DNA from: Virgibacillus_O xinjiangensis
Lineage (GTDB): Bacteria; Bacillota; Bacilli; Bacillales; Amphibacillaceae
DNA length: 64,000 nucleotides
Direction: 5' to 3'
NCBI RefSeq assembly: GCF_042643145.1
Contig: NZ_JBHRSA010000049.1
Location: forward strand, 74,790-138,789
The notes under the pieces were generated by a model that did no database searches, was not told the origin of the DNA, and was given only the letters and a program-made list of their open reading frames with translations. A program made the translations under genes and the position numbers. Positions 1-7,737 of this stretch are shown here, piece after piece (position 1 is the stretch's first letter; every line of letters begins with the position of its first letter).

Positions 1-1
1 C

Positions 2-625
2 ATAATCATTGCACGGACGGATGCGAATGCAGCAGATATGATCACAAGTGATGTAGATCCATATGATGAAACTTTTATTACAGGAGAGCGGACTGCTGAA
101 GGGTTCTTCAAGACCGAAGCTGGTATTGACCAGGCGATTTCCCGGGGCTTGGCCTATGCTCCATATGCTGACCTGATTTGGTGTGAAACATCCGAACCGA
201 ATTTGGAAGAGGCCCAAAAATTTGCCGACGCAATCAAAGAAACATATCCGAATAAACTTTTGGCTTACAACTGTTCGCCATCATTCAACTGGAAAAAGAA
301 GCTGTCAGATGATGAAATCGCTAGTTTCCAGAAAAAACTTGGGGAAATGGGCTATAAATTCCAATTTGTCACATTGGCCGGTTTCCATGCTCTGAACCAC
401 AGTATGTTTGAGCTGGCAAGGAAGTATAAGGATGAGGGAATGGCGGCCTATTCAGAACTGCAGCAAGGTGAATTTTCCAGTGAAAAATACGGGTATTCAG
501 CAACTAGGCACCAAAGAGAAGTAGGTACAGGCTACTTTGATGAAGTGGCACAGGTTATTTCCGGTGGAACCTCTTCCACAGGTGCTCTGAAAGGATCCAC
601 AGAAGAAGCCCAGTTCATTAAATAG
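2..625 (+). CDS. aceA: Isocitrate lyase, C-terminal part (5' end outside window)
   Basis: C-terminal portion of the glyoxylate-shunt enzyme that splits isocitrate into glyoxylate and succinate in the cytoplasm. The frame is open from base 2, so about 207 residues are visible and the KKCGH catalytic loop lies upstream of the window. The visible part opens with IARTDA, a conserved strand of the family, and carries NCSPSFNW, which supplies active-site residues, then the helical tail. The ATG at 38 is internal to the protein, not a start. A terminator follows directly, so this ends its transcription unit. Methylisocitrate lyase is the main alternative, but the SPSFNW segment is typical of AceA. 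Confidence 0.9.
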   Translation: MIIARTDANAADMITSDVDPYDETFITGERTAEGFFKTEAGIDQAISRGLAYAPYADLIWCETSEPNLEEAQKFADAIKETYPNKLLAYNCSPSFNWKKKLSDDEIASFQKKLGEMGYKFQFVTLAGFHALNHSMFELARKYKDEGMAAYSELQQGEFSSEKYGYSATRHQREVGTGYFDEVAQVISGGTSSTGALKGSTEEAQFIK

Positions 626-640
626 TCCGTAGTTCAGGAG

Positions 641-671
641 AGCCTGGTTCTTTGATGGATCAGGCTTTTTG
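641..671 (+). terminator. Terminator after aceA
   Basis: AGCCTG at 641-646 pairs with CAGGCT at 661-666 and is followed by a T-run. It sits 15 bases after the aceA stop. Confidence 0.75.
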
Positions 672-701
672 TCATGGGAGAAGTCTGAATATGTCATCTA
701 T

Positions 702-718
702 TGTAATTTGATTGTAAC
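702..718 (+). promoter_or_regulatory. WalR (YycF) box upstream of cwlO-like gene
   Basis: TGTAAT-N5-TGTAAC is an exact match to the known WalR consensus TGTWAH-N5-TGTWAH. It lies about 75 bp upstream of the -10 at 793 and ahead of a peptidoglycan hydrolase gene, the expected target class of the WalKR two-component system. A weaker half-site copy (TGTAAT) is at 755-760. Confidence 0.75.
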
Positions 719-789
719 GAGATTTACATCGATATGTCGCATATGAAATGAAAATGTAATATTCATATCATACTGTTGTCACTTTCCTT

Positions 790-798
790 TGATATAAT
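790..798 (+). promoter_or_regulatory. Extended -10 promoter for cwlO-like gene
   Basis: TGATATAAT is a perfect extended -10 element. No good -35 is seen 17 bp upstream (ATACTG at 770-775), which fits dependence on an activator bound at the upstream WalR box. Transcription from here leaves a leader of about 135 bases before the start at 940; I recognise no known riboswitch in that leader. Confidence 0.65.
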
Positions 799-939
799 AC
801 AAAATACCTAATCAAGATACATAGAAATAGAGAATAAGTTTCACATCAACTGCGTGTTTCATACCTAAGAGGATTTGAAGGTTAGACAAATAGTGAATAA
901 CAGTGGTCGGTTGTGATATAGGAAATGGGGAAATAGGAA

Positions 940-2079
940 TTGAAGAAAGTTTTCATACATACGATAGCAGCGACAGTGACCGCACTTGGAAGCGTGTTCC
1001 TCCTAAATCCCGCATATGCGGAAACGGACGAAGATCAAACCCAGGATAATACAGAATTACGTACGTTAGAAGAGGAATTTGCTGAAGTAGCAAGGGAAAT
1101 AGAACGACTCGAAGAAGAAACTGAAGCAACAGATCGGGCGATGGAGGAAAACAGGGAGACTTTAGAAGAGACAGAGGAAAAGATTGCCGTGTATAAAAAA
1201 GAAGTGCCTGCCTTGGAGGAAGAGATATCGGCCGTCGAGAGCTCTCTCGAAGAACGAATGGATCTCTTGAAAGAGCGGGCAGTTTCTTATCAGAAAAATG
1301 GAGGCGGCATCAGCTATATGGAAGTCTTGTTTGGTGCGGAAGATTTCGGAGACTTTCTGAACCGTATGACAGTTGTCAGTAAGATTGCAACGGCTGATGC
1401 CCAGTTGATAGAGGTACAGTATCAGGATAAGCAAGAGCTGGAAGAGAAGAAGAAAGAGGTAGAGGACAAGCTTGCTGAGCTATCTGATATGCAGATCGAG
1501 TTGAAAGGGATGCGGAAGCTGATTGATGACCAAAGGCAGGAGAATCAGCAAAAGAAAGAGAGATTGAGAGAAAAGAAATCAAGTCTTGCAATGAAGATGG
1601 AAGGCATGGACGAGTCCAGTTTTGAAGCTGATGGAGAATTAGCAGAGGATGAACAGCTGGTCACATTGAGTGAGAAAAACAAGAGTGATGCAAATGGATC
1701 AGTTTCAAATGAGAAAGGCATCGACAAAGTAATTCGTGCCGGGTATCCGCATATCGGAACTCCATATGTGTGGGGAGGAAAAGGACCAAGCGGATTCGAT
1801 TGCTCCGGCTTTATTTCATGGGCATTTGCACAAGGAGGTTATTCTCTTCCATCGCATACTACAGCCTTGGCCAAGGAGGGATCAAAAGTTTCCTATAATA
1901 ATATCGAACAGGGTGATTTGGTATTCTTTGATACTTATAAGAAAGACGGGCATGTCGGTATCTATGTAGGAGATGGCAGCTTTATCGGTGCCCAAAATTC
2001 CACGGGCCTTGCAGTTGCCGACATGACCAGCGGTTATTGGAAGGAGCACTTCAATGGCCACGTCAGACGTGTCCATTGA
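940..2079 (+). CDS. cwlO: Peptidoglycan D,L-endopeptidase, CwlO-like (NlpC/P60)
   Basis: Secreted cell-wall hydrolase predicted to cut the D-Glu to meso-diaminopimelate bond in peptidoglycan stem peptides, needed for lateral wall growth in rods. A signal peptide ends near AYA-E (residue 27). Residues about 35-220 are a charged coiled coil, and about 262-379 form an NlpC/P60 domain with catalytic Cys288 (FDCSGF) and His338 (GHVGIYVG). The third catalytic position, 12 residues after the His, is Gly350; Gln352 or Asn353 may substitute. Length is 379 residues against roughly 470 in B. subtilis CwlO. The start is TTG, placed after a GGGGAAATAGGA-type site. The WalR box, extended -10 promoter and long leader match the control expected of cwlO. 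A terminator follows at 2116. Confidence 0.85.
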   Translation: MKKVFIHTIAATVTALGSVFLLNPAYAETDEDQTQDNTELRTLEEEFAEVAREIERLEEETEATDRAMEENRETLEETEEKIAVYKKEVPALEEEISAVESSLEERMDLLKERAVSYQKNGGGISYMEVLFGAEDFGDFLNRMTVVSKIATADAQLIEVQYQDKQELEEKKKEVEDKLAELSDMQIELKGMRKLIDDQRQENQQKKERLREKKSSLAMKMEGMDESSFEADGELAEDEQLVTLSEKNKSDANGSVSNEKGIDKVIRAGYPHIGTPYVWGGKGPSGFDCSGFISWAFAQGGYSLPSHTTALAKEGSKVSYNNIEQGDLVFFDTYKKDGHVGIYVGDGSFIGAQNSTGLAVADMTSGYWKEHFNGHVRRVH

Positions 2080-2115
2080 TTGGCGCATTTGTAAACAGCA
2101 TATCAATCCGGAATA

Positions 2116-2155
2116 ACACCACAAGAGCTATTACAATAGCCTTTGTGGTGTTTTT
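2116..2155 (+). terminator. Terminator after cwlO-like gene
   Basis: ACACCACAA (2116-2124) pairs with TTGTGGTGT (2143-2151), with an inner GCTATT/AATAGC stem, then a short T-run. Confidence 0.85.
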
Positions 2156-2448
2156 AGTATGTAGTTTGCTTTAATGTTTCAACAAAGCAAAGTTGCGACC
2201 ATTGGAAACCATTTACACTCATCAGACATTCTCACGATAAACCGCTAACACTTTGCAGGGGTTCAATTAAATGGTAGAATATGTTACGCACTATTTCAAA
2301 ATTTCCCTTTGGTCTCAACATTCATTCTATCTGAGAGCAGAATTTCGCATAAGCAGTTTAGCGAGTGGGCAGTTGGGGAAAATACATTATGCAGGTTTAA
2401 CCAAACTTGAAATCCCTGCGTAAAAAATACATATAGAAAGGAAACATT
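2156..2448. other. Intergenic region before the BCCT carrier
   Basis: About 290 bases without a gene between the cwlO terminator and the betaine carrier. Besides the candidate promoter at 2252-2280 I see only a weak GCAGG/CCTGC inverted repeat near 2392-2420. No riboswitch is recognised. Confidence 0.5.
2252..2280 (+). promoter_or_regulatory. Candidate sigma-A promoter for BCCT carrier
   Basis: TTTGCA (2252-2257), 17-bp spacer, TAGAAT (2275-2280). The distance to the start codon is about 165 bases, so a long leader would result. Confidence 0.45.
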
Positions 2449-3945
2449 ATGAATAACAACGCGTATAAAAACCCGGTTTTTTATGTATCTTCTATAATTG
2501 TGCTTGCGTTGGTAATATTAGGCGCAGTTATGCCAGAGCAGTTTGGAGCGGTAGCCGGTGAGTTGTTCAATTTTACCACCGTGAATTTCGGCTGGTTCTA
2601 TCTGCTCGCGGTCTTTGCCATCATTATTTTTCTTTTTGGCATTTCGATTACGAAGTATGGGAAAATGAGGCTTGGCCCTCCTGATTCCCGTCCTGAATTT
2701 CCCTTTTTCACATGGATAGGGATGCTGTTCTCGGCAGGCTTTGGTATTTCCCTGGTATTTTGGGGTGTAGCTGAGCCAATGAGCCATTATTTTACAACTC
2801 CTTTTCCACATTTGGAGGGGCAGACAGAAGAAGCTGCCCGTGAAGCAATGTCCTATTCCTTCTTCCACTGGGGGATCAGCCAGTGGTCCGTATTCGCAAT
2901 AGTTGGATTGGTCATTGCCTATCTTCAGTTCAGGAAAGATGAAAAAGGATTGGTTTCCGTAGCGATTCGACCGATTGTCGGCAAAAATAAAGGAGTAGCA
3001 AACACTATTGACTCGTTGGCGGTCATTGCTACGGTCATGGGGGTGGCAACGTCCATCGGATTAGGGTTCATCCAAATGAATGGTGGCTTGTCCTCTGTTT
3101 TTGAAGGGGTTCCCAACAATATTTGGGTACAGCTGGTCATTGCGTTAATCATGCTGGTAGCCTATATGCTTTCATCCAGTACAGGGTTGAACAAAGGAAT
3201 CAAGTGGTTGAGCAATCTCAATCTTGGCGTGGCCTTGCTGTTGATGCTGTTTGTATTCATTACAGGTCCGTCTGTATTCATTTTGAATACATTCGTCCTT
3301 GGCCTCGGCGACTATATTAATGGCTTTGTCGAATATAGCTTAAGACTGACACCGTACAGCGGAGGGGAATGGGTGTATGATTGGACCATTTTCTATTGGG
3401 CCTGGGCCATAGCTTGGTCTCCGTTTGTAGGAGCGTTCGTCGCCCGTGTTTCCCGCGGAAGAACCATTCGCGAGTTTGTTTTCGGCGTTTTGATCGTTCC
3501 ACCGGCAATCGCATGTTTATGGGTTGCTGTCTTCGGAGGTACTGCGCTGTACAGTGACCTCAATAATGGTACACAAATTGCCGAAGCGGTGAACCAAGAT
3601 GTGACAGTAGCTCTATTCGAAACGTTTGCAACGATGCCGTTCAGCAATGTATTGTCCATCTTTTCCATTCTGCTGATTTTCACTTTCTTGGTGACGTCAG
3701 CCGACTCTGCAACCTATATATTGGGAAGCATGACGTCCAGAGGCAGCTTGAATCCTACGTTATTCACGAAGATTGTATGGGGTACTCTGATAGCTGCGAT
3801 TGCCATTACCCTACTTTTCGCGGGAGGTTTGGAAGCATTACAGACGGCTTCGCTGATTTCTGCCCTACCATTCACCGTGATTCTATTGTTGATGGTTATT
3901 TCCATAACAAAGATTATCCAAAAGGATTATAAAGCAAAGAAATAA
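2449..3945 (+). CDS. BCCT-family betaine/choline/carnitine transporter (OpuD-like)
   Basis: Secondary carrier of the cytoplasmic membrane that imports a quaternary-ammonium osmoprotectant such as glycine betaine, using the ion gradient. The 498 residues show about 12 hydrophobic segments. The family signature lies around residues 315-345 (WTIFYWAWAIAWSPFVG), with the tryptophan-rich substrate box. In the ion-coupling stretch of TM3 the motif reads GFGIS where Na+-coupled BetP has GMGIG, followed by LVFWGVAEP. The start ATG follows an AGAAAGGA site by a normal spacing. It is a single-gene unit between two terminators. Substrate choice among betaine, proline betaine, choline and carnitine cannot be read from sequence. 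Such carriers are the usual rapid salt-stress response in halotolerant Bacillaceae. Confidence 0.88.
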   Translation: MNNNAYKNPVFYVSSIIVLALVILGAVMPEQFGAVAGELFNFTTVNFGWFYLLAVFAIIIFLFGISITKYGKMRLGPPDSRPEFPFFTWIGMLFSAGFGISLVFWGVAEPMSHYFTTPFPHLEGQTEEAAREAMSYSFFHWGISQWSVFAIVGLVIAYLQFRKDEKGLVSVAIRPIVGKNKGVANTIDSLAVIATVMGVATSIGLGFIQMNGGLSSVFEGVPNNIWVQLVIALIMLVAYMLSSSTGLNKGIKWLSNLNLGVALLLMLFVFITGPSVFILNTFVLGLGDYINGFVEYSLRLTPYSGGEWVYDWTIFYWAWAIAWSPFVGAFVARVSRGRTIREFVFGVLIVPPAIACLWVAVFGGTALYSDLNNGTQIAEAVNQDVTVALFETFATMPFSNVLSIFSILLIFTFLVTSADSATYILGSMTSRGSLNPTLFTKIVWGTLIAAIAITLLFAGGLEALQTASLISALPFTVILLLMVISITKIIQKDYKAKK

Positions 3946-3950
3946 GATGA

Positions 3951-3983
3951 AAGATGGCGGTTTGTTCCGCCATCTTTTCTTTA
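3951..3983 (+). terminator. Terminator after BCCT carrier
   Basis: AAGATGGCGG and CCGCCATCTT form a perfect 10-bp stem with a 6-base loop, followed by TTCTTTAT. Confidence 0.9.
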
Positions 3984-4090
3984 TATCAGGGACATCTGCC
4001 CTACTCGTGCCCCATGTTTACTTGATGAAAATTGAGGTTAAACATTACTAAGCGAAAGTTATTATTCATGCGGAAGGAGTGCATGTCAAT

Positions 4091-4894
4091 ATGGATTTGA
4101 ATAAAGAACTGGAAAAACTGCGTAAAGTACGAAAAGAAGGGGCGAATAAAGTATTTACCATGTACTTGAATACAGACCCATCTGACCCTGACCAGCAAGG
4201 TGGAGAATGGAAAATCCATTTAAAAAACGGCCTAAAGAATTTCGAACAATATATGCAGGAAGATGGCAATAAAGAAGAGTTGAAAAACTATCAACAAGTT
4301 AAACAAAAAGTCGAGAAGTTTGTGAAAGGAAATGAGCAAAACTTCAAAAAAGGCATTGTTCTATTTGCTACAGCAGATGAAGAAGTCTGGTTCGCCGATC
4401 GTGTACAAATGCCATTGAAAACGGAATTCTATTGGGAACAAACTCCAGTGCTCGACCAATTAAGCAAATTGGCTGAGGAATATCCAAAATCAGGAATCAT
4501 TCTTGTTCAGCAAAATGAGGTGAAGGTAATTGATGCATACCTGAATGAGGTTGAAGGTACAACCACTTATGAGCTGGATCTCAATACAGAAGACTGGCGG
4601 GAAAAGCTAGGACCTCGTAATGGCTTGGGAACGACAGGTAAAGGATCAACCAATCTGCAAGTAGATAATTTCCGTGCAAGATTTGAAGAAAATAAACATC
4701 GTTGGTATAAGAAAATCGCCCCTGAATTGGATAAACGGGCAAAAGATAATGAGTGGGACAAAATATATGTAGTAGGGGAACCAGACCAAGCAAAGGAATT
4801 GAAAGACTTGTTGAATAAACCAGTGGATGAACTAGTGCAGAAGAACATGCTTGATCATGAGGAATCCAAGGTGATGGAAGAAATTTTCGTATAA
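4091..4894 (+). CDS. VLRF1 / baeRF-family aeRF1-type release factor homologue
   Basis: Member of the bacterial archaeo-eukaryotic release factor 1-like families (baeRF family 10 / VLRF1). Relatives of Vms1 are thought to cut peptidyl-tRNA on stalled large ribosomal subunits. The protein has 267 residues: an N-terminal alpha/beta part (TMYLNTDPSDPD near residue 25), then around residues 180-200 a glycine-rich loop GTTGKGSTNLQ with the glutamine expected of the GxxQ/GGQ-type catalytic loop, then an amphipathic C-terminal part. I chose ATG 4091 rather than GTG 4079 because the AGGAG at 4075-4079 is properly spaced only from 4091. It is monocistronic and convergent with zur. The family call is from motif memory; the ribosome-rescue role is inference. 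Confidence 0.7.
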   Translation: MDLNKELEKLRKVRKEGANKVFTMYLNTDPSDPDQQGGEWKIHLKNGLKNFEQYMQEDGNKEELKNYQQVKQKVEKFVKGNEQNFKKGIVLFATADEEVWFADRVQMPLKTEFYWEQTPVLDQLSKLAEEYPKSGIILVQQNEVKVIDAYLNEVEGTTTYELDLNTEDWREKLGPRNGLGTTGKGSTNLQVDNFRARFEENKHRWYKKIAPELDKRAKDNEWDKIYVVGEPDQAKELKDLLNKPVDELVQKNMLDHEESKVMEEIFV

Positions 4895-4959
4895 AGGACG
4901 CGAGTTGGGGAGGAAAAGTTGTCCCCAAGCGATCCTGATCATTTGCCCGAATATAAAAG

Positions 4960-5016
4960 AGAAAGAGCAGTCCTTGAGCGTCGATTTTTTTCGACTGGAA
5001 GGATTGCTCTTTTTCT
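4960..5016. terminator. Bidirectional terminator between VLRF1 gene and zur
   Basis: AGAGCAGTCCTT pairs with AAGGATTGCTCT around a second small GTCGA/TCGAC hairpin. A-rich sequence on the left and T-rich on the right let it serve both convergent genes. Confidence 0.8.
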
Positions 5017-5021
5017 TCGTT

Positions 5022-5438
5022 TTATGCTGTTTTGCAGGCAGGACATAAACCGTAAATCTCAAATTTATGGTCCTCTATATCGTAATCAGCCAAGGTGTTA
5101 TTTTTCAGTTCATCCATGGGACAGATTTCTATTTCTTTTGTCTTTCCGCAGGTATTGCAGATGAAATGATGATGGTGGCGGTGCGTGCAATTCATCCGAA
5201 AATGCTTCTCACCGTTCAGCTCAGTCGTTTCGAGGATGCCCACTTCATTGTATAGGTGGAGATTTCGATAGACAGTATCAAAGCTGATCCCCTCATACAC
5301 TGTTTCCAAATGTTGTATCAGATCTTTGGCAGTACGGTACCCATCTGCATTTTCGAAATATACCAGGATATCTTTCCGCTTTCCTGTAGCTTTATATCCA
5401 TTTGTTTTTAATACTTTCATGGCTTCACTAATGTTCAT
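5022..5438 (-). CDS. zur: Fur-family zinc uptake regulator Zur
   Basis: DNA-binding repressor that, with Zn2+ bound, shuts off zinc uptake genes. The 138 residues hold an N-terminal winged helix (GYRTAKDLIQHL, then GISFDTVYRNLHLY) and a C-terminal dimer domain with the HRHHHHFIC metal-binding run and two structural CxxC pairs (CNTC, CPAC). The start at 5438 follows a GAGGGA site; an upstream in-frame extension would overlap znuB and is rejected. It is the third gene of znuC-znuB-zur, 46 bp after znuB. The Zur-type inverted repeat at the operon promoter supports Zur over Fur or PerR and implies autoregulation. Confidence 0.87.
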   Translation of the reverse strand: MNISEAMKVLKTNGYKATGKRKDILVYFENADGYRTAKDLIQHLETVYEGISFDTVYRNLHLYNEVGILETTELNGEKHFRMNCTHRHHHHFICNTCGKTKEIEICPMDELKNNTLADYDIEDHKFEIYGLCPACKTA

Positions 5439-5484
5439 TGATCGTCCCTCACTTTGCTTGAATAAAATGAAAGTACCTGTGTAT

Positions 5485-6336
5485 TCAGGTTCTATATGCT
5501 TTCGATGGTCTGAATGAAAAATGCTTAATCCCAATGGAGACCAGCAATATGACTACTGCCGCCATTACTATCGTGCCACCAGGCGGGATATCCAGATAGT
5601 ATCCCGTTACAAGACCGATAACTACGGAGACCTCACCAAACAGGACAGAAATGATGGTCATTTGCTTGAAGCCTTTGGCAAGACGCATACTTGCCGCAAC
5701 TGGTAATGTCATTAGGGCTGAGACCAGCAGGACACCCACAATCCGGATAGATGCTGCTATCACCAGTGCTGTCAGCACAATGAATAATAAATGAATGCTC
5801 TTTGCATGAAGGCCGGATATGGTTGCATGTTCTTCATCAAAGGACAGGGTAAATAGTTCTTTATAAAAAAGGGCCACCACTAACATGATGAAGATAGAAA
5901 TGCCCAGAATCGTGAGAAAATCGTTTCGGCTTACCGCTGATACGGATCCGAACAAATAATTGAACAATTCGGTATTGAAGCCGTCTGCTACCGAAATAAA
6001 GATGACACTTAGACCGACCCCGGCTGACATGATAATCGGAATAGCGATTTCCTGGTAAGCTTTATAGACCCTTCTGAGCTTTTCAATCAGTACAGATCCA
6101 ATCACAGAAAACACCATTCCACTGTATAAAGGGGTGATCATGGTGACAGCAAACTTCTTTTCCAGCATCAGGCCAAAGGCTATACCAGCCAAGGTTACAT
6201 GGGACAGAGCATCAGCGATAAGGGATAGACGTCGTACAACAATGAAAGTTCCCAATAAAGGGGCGATGATCCCAATCAGTAATCCGGTCAAGAAAGTATT
6301 TCGTAAAAAATCGTATTGCAAGAAATCTGTTAGCAT
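5485..6336 (-). CDS. znuB: Zinc ABC transporter permease ZnuB
   Basis: Membrane component of a high-affinity metal (zinc) ABC importer. The 283 residues contain about eight or nine hydrophobic segments, and the family motif RRLSLIADALSHVTLAGIAF near residues 35-54 includes the coupling region. It follows znuC by 17 bp and precedes zur by 46 bp on the same strand. The operator upstream of znuC points to zinc rather than manganese. No solute-binding protein (ZnuA) is present next to it, so the binding subunit must be encoded elsewhere. Confidence 0.88.
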   Translation of the reverse strand: MLTDFLQYDFLRNTFLTGLLIGIIAPLLGTFIVVRRLSLIADALSHVTLAGIAFGLMLEKKFAVTMITPLYSGMVFSVIGSVLIEKLRRVYKAYQEIAIPIIMSAGVGLSVIFISVADGFNTELFNYLFGSVSAVSRNDFLTILGISIFIMLVVALFYKELFTLSFDEEHATISGLHAKSIHLLFIVLTALVIAASIRIVGVLLVSALMTLPVAASMRLAKGFKQMTIISVLFGEVSVVIGLVTGYYLDIPPGGTIVMAAVVILLVSIGIKHFSFRPSKAYRT

Positions 6337-6353
6337 TGTTTATTCCTCCAGCT

Positions 6354-7109
6354 TTAGTGCTCATGTGTAACGAAATTGACCGGGTGACCGTAAAAATTGG
6401 ACCAGTCTTTCTCGGTAAGTGAAGTATACTCCTCAGATTTTCCATGAAAATGGAGTCTACGGTTCAAACAGACAATATCTGATGCATGCTCGGTCATTGT
6501 GCCCGTGTCATGGGTTACAAGCAGCAGCGTAATACCTTGCTCTCCGTTCAAACGGTGAAGGAGATCATAAAAACGTTTGACATTTTCTACATCCACCCCG
6601 ACAGTCGGTTCATCTAGAATAAGCAATTCGGGATCATTCACTAATGATCGAGCAATGAAAATACGTTGTTGTTGGCCCCCGGAAAGGTTGCCTATATTGG
6701 TATGAGCATATTCCAGCATGCCAACCTGATCGATGGCCTGGAGGATCTTTTCTTTATGCTGTTTGTTGAAGAACTTCAGGTAACCTATCTTGGCAGTCAA
6801 TCCCATGGATACTACCTCATAGACAGTAGCAGGGAATCCTTTATTGAAAGAGTTGGCTTTTTGGGATACGAAACCGATTTTATTCCAGTCTTTAAATTTA
6901 TTGATGCGTTTTCCCAACAGTTCAACTGTACCGTGGTCCGGTTCAAGGAGGCCGAGAATCAATTTGATGAGCGTGGTTTTTCCCCCGCCATTTGGCCCAA
7001 CCAGTCCCATGAAGGACCCCCTTGGTATGTCAAAATTTATATTTTCCAAAACATTTTTTTTATCATAGGCATATGCTACGTCCTTCATGGATACTACTGA
7101 TTCTGCCAT
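6354..7109 (-). CDS. znuC: Zinc ABC transporter ATP-binding protein ZnuC
   Basis: ATPase subunit of the zinc importer. The 251 residues carry Walker A GPNGGGKTT (about residue 38), a Q-loop (FVSQK), the signature LSGGQQQR (about 143), Walker B LLILDEPTVGVD (about 161) and the switch His in LLVTHD. Two extra His residues close the protein (HEH). It is the first gene of the operon; the promoter with embedded Zur operator lies 110-140 bp upstream. Confidence 0.9.
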   Translation of the reverse strand: MAESVVSMKDVAYAYDKKNVLENINFDIPRGSFMGLVGPNGGGKTTLIKLILGLLEPDHGTVELLGKRINKFKDWNKIGFVSQKANSFNKGFPATVYEVVSMGLTAKIGYLKFFNKQHKEKILQAIDQVGMLEYAHTNIGNLSGGQQQRIFIARSLVNDPELLILDEPTVGVDVENVKRFYDLLHRLNGEQGITLLLVTHDTGTMTEHASDIVCLNRRLHFHGKSEEYTSLTEKDWSNFYGHPVNFVTHEH

Positions 7110-7219
7110 CTTTCGTCCTCCATTCTTTCCACTATCCTGTAGTATGTGCAGTTATTGAATGATCTGCAAGATGTCCGTGCAGTATTCTCTTGCAAGTCTT
7201 ACATTTAAATTCTTTCCAT

Positions 7220-7248
7220 ATCATATCGTAATCATTACGTTCTGTAAA
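7220..7248 (-). promoter_or_regulatory. Promoter of znuC-znuB-zur
   Basis: On the minus strand TTTACA (7248-7243), exactly 17 bp spacer, TATGAT (7225-7220). The whole spacer is occupied by the Zur-type inverted repeat. Confidence 0.75.
7227..7239. promoter_or_regulatory. Zur operator
   Basis: Perfect inverted repeat CGTAAT-C-ATTACG, matching the core of the B. subtilis Zur box (TCGTAATNATTACGA). It lies between the -35 and -10 of the znuC promoter, so bound Zur would directly exclude RNA polymerase. It is also 115 bp upstream of copZ on the other strand. Confidence 0.85.
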
Positions 7249-7353
7249 TAGGAATGGTTACGAATGAAGTGCTGAAAAAAGGTAGAGATGGTTTCCACGA
7301 TCTGCAAAAAGGGAAAAGTTCCATAAGAATATTGATGAAGGAGGCGAAACAAC

Positions 7354-7560
7354 ATGGAAGCAACTTTAGATGTAAGAGGGATGACATGCAGCCATTGTGA
7401 ACGGGCCGTTGAAGGAGCCTTGCAGGAATTGGAGGGAGTCATTGGCGTAGAAGTGAACTTGGGTACAAACCGGGTGGATGTTACCTATGATGATGCTCAA
7501 GTGACCGTAAACGATATGCGCAAAGCCGTAGAAGATCAAGGATATGAAATAGTCGTATAA
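7354..7560 (+). CDS. copZ: CopZ-like heavy-metal-associated (HMA) chaperone
   Basis: Small cytoplasmic metallochaperone of 68 residues with one HMA domain. The MTCSHC motif at residues 10-15 gives the two thiolates that carry Cu(I) to a P-type ATPase in CopZ. A good AAGGAGG-type site precedes the ATG. Unlike B. subtilis, no copA or csoR lies next to it; it stands alone between the Zur-controlled operon and fadN, with its own terminator. Copper is the usual ligand of MTCSHC proteins; transfer of zinc cannot be excluded given the neighbour operon. Confidence 0.82.
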   Translation: MEATLDVRGMTCSHCERAVEGALQELEGVIGVEVNLGTNRVDVTYDDAQVTVNDMRKAVEDQGYEIVV

Positions 7561-7567
7561 TATGGGA

Positions 7568-7600
7568 AGCGGCCTTCCACCCAGAAGGCCGCTATTTGGT
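7568..7600 (+). terminator. Terminator after copZ
   Basis: GCGGCCTTC pairs perfectly with GAAGGCCGC over a 6-base loop. The tail TATTTGGTATT is only weakly T-rich. Confidence 0.65.
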
Positions 7601-7623
7601 ATTAAAAAAAGGCAAAATTTTTA

Positions 7624-7652
7624 TTGCGAAATGTCTGAATATAGCCTATAGT
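7624..7652 (+). promoter_or_regulatory. Promoter of fadNAE
   Basis: TTGCGA (7624-7629), 17-bp spacer, TATAGT (7647-7652), upstream of the FadR operator. Confidence 0.6.
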
Positions 7653-7698
7653 AGTATATAGATGGATAGGGAACTATCATTTATTTTTTGGCTGATAA

Positions 7699-7716
7699 TG
7701 AATGAGTATTCATTCA
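7699..7716. promoter_or_regulatory. FadR operator
   Basis: TGAATGAGTATTCATTCA fits the known FadR (YsiA) consensus TGAATGAMTANTCATTCA apart from one centre position. It lies about 40 bp downstream of the predicted transcription start and just before the fadN ribosome-binding site, so repression would be by road-block. Long-chain acyl-CoA is the known inducer of FadR. Confidence 0.88.
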
Positions 7717-7737
7717 AAACAGATTGGGGGAAGTAAG

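Noticed and set aside
799..939. c-di-AMP (ydaO) riboswitch in the cwlO leader
   Set aside because: These riboswitches often precede cell-wall hydrolases, but the characteristic conserved blocks are not visible.
7702..7737. Upstream in-frame start of fadN
   Set aside because: The ATG lies inside the FadR operator without a ribosome-binding site; 7738 has a good one and gives the usual FadN N-terminus.
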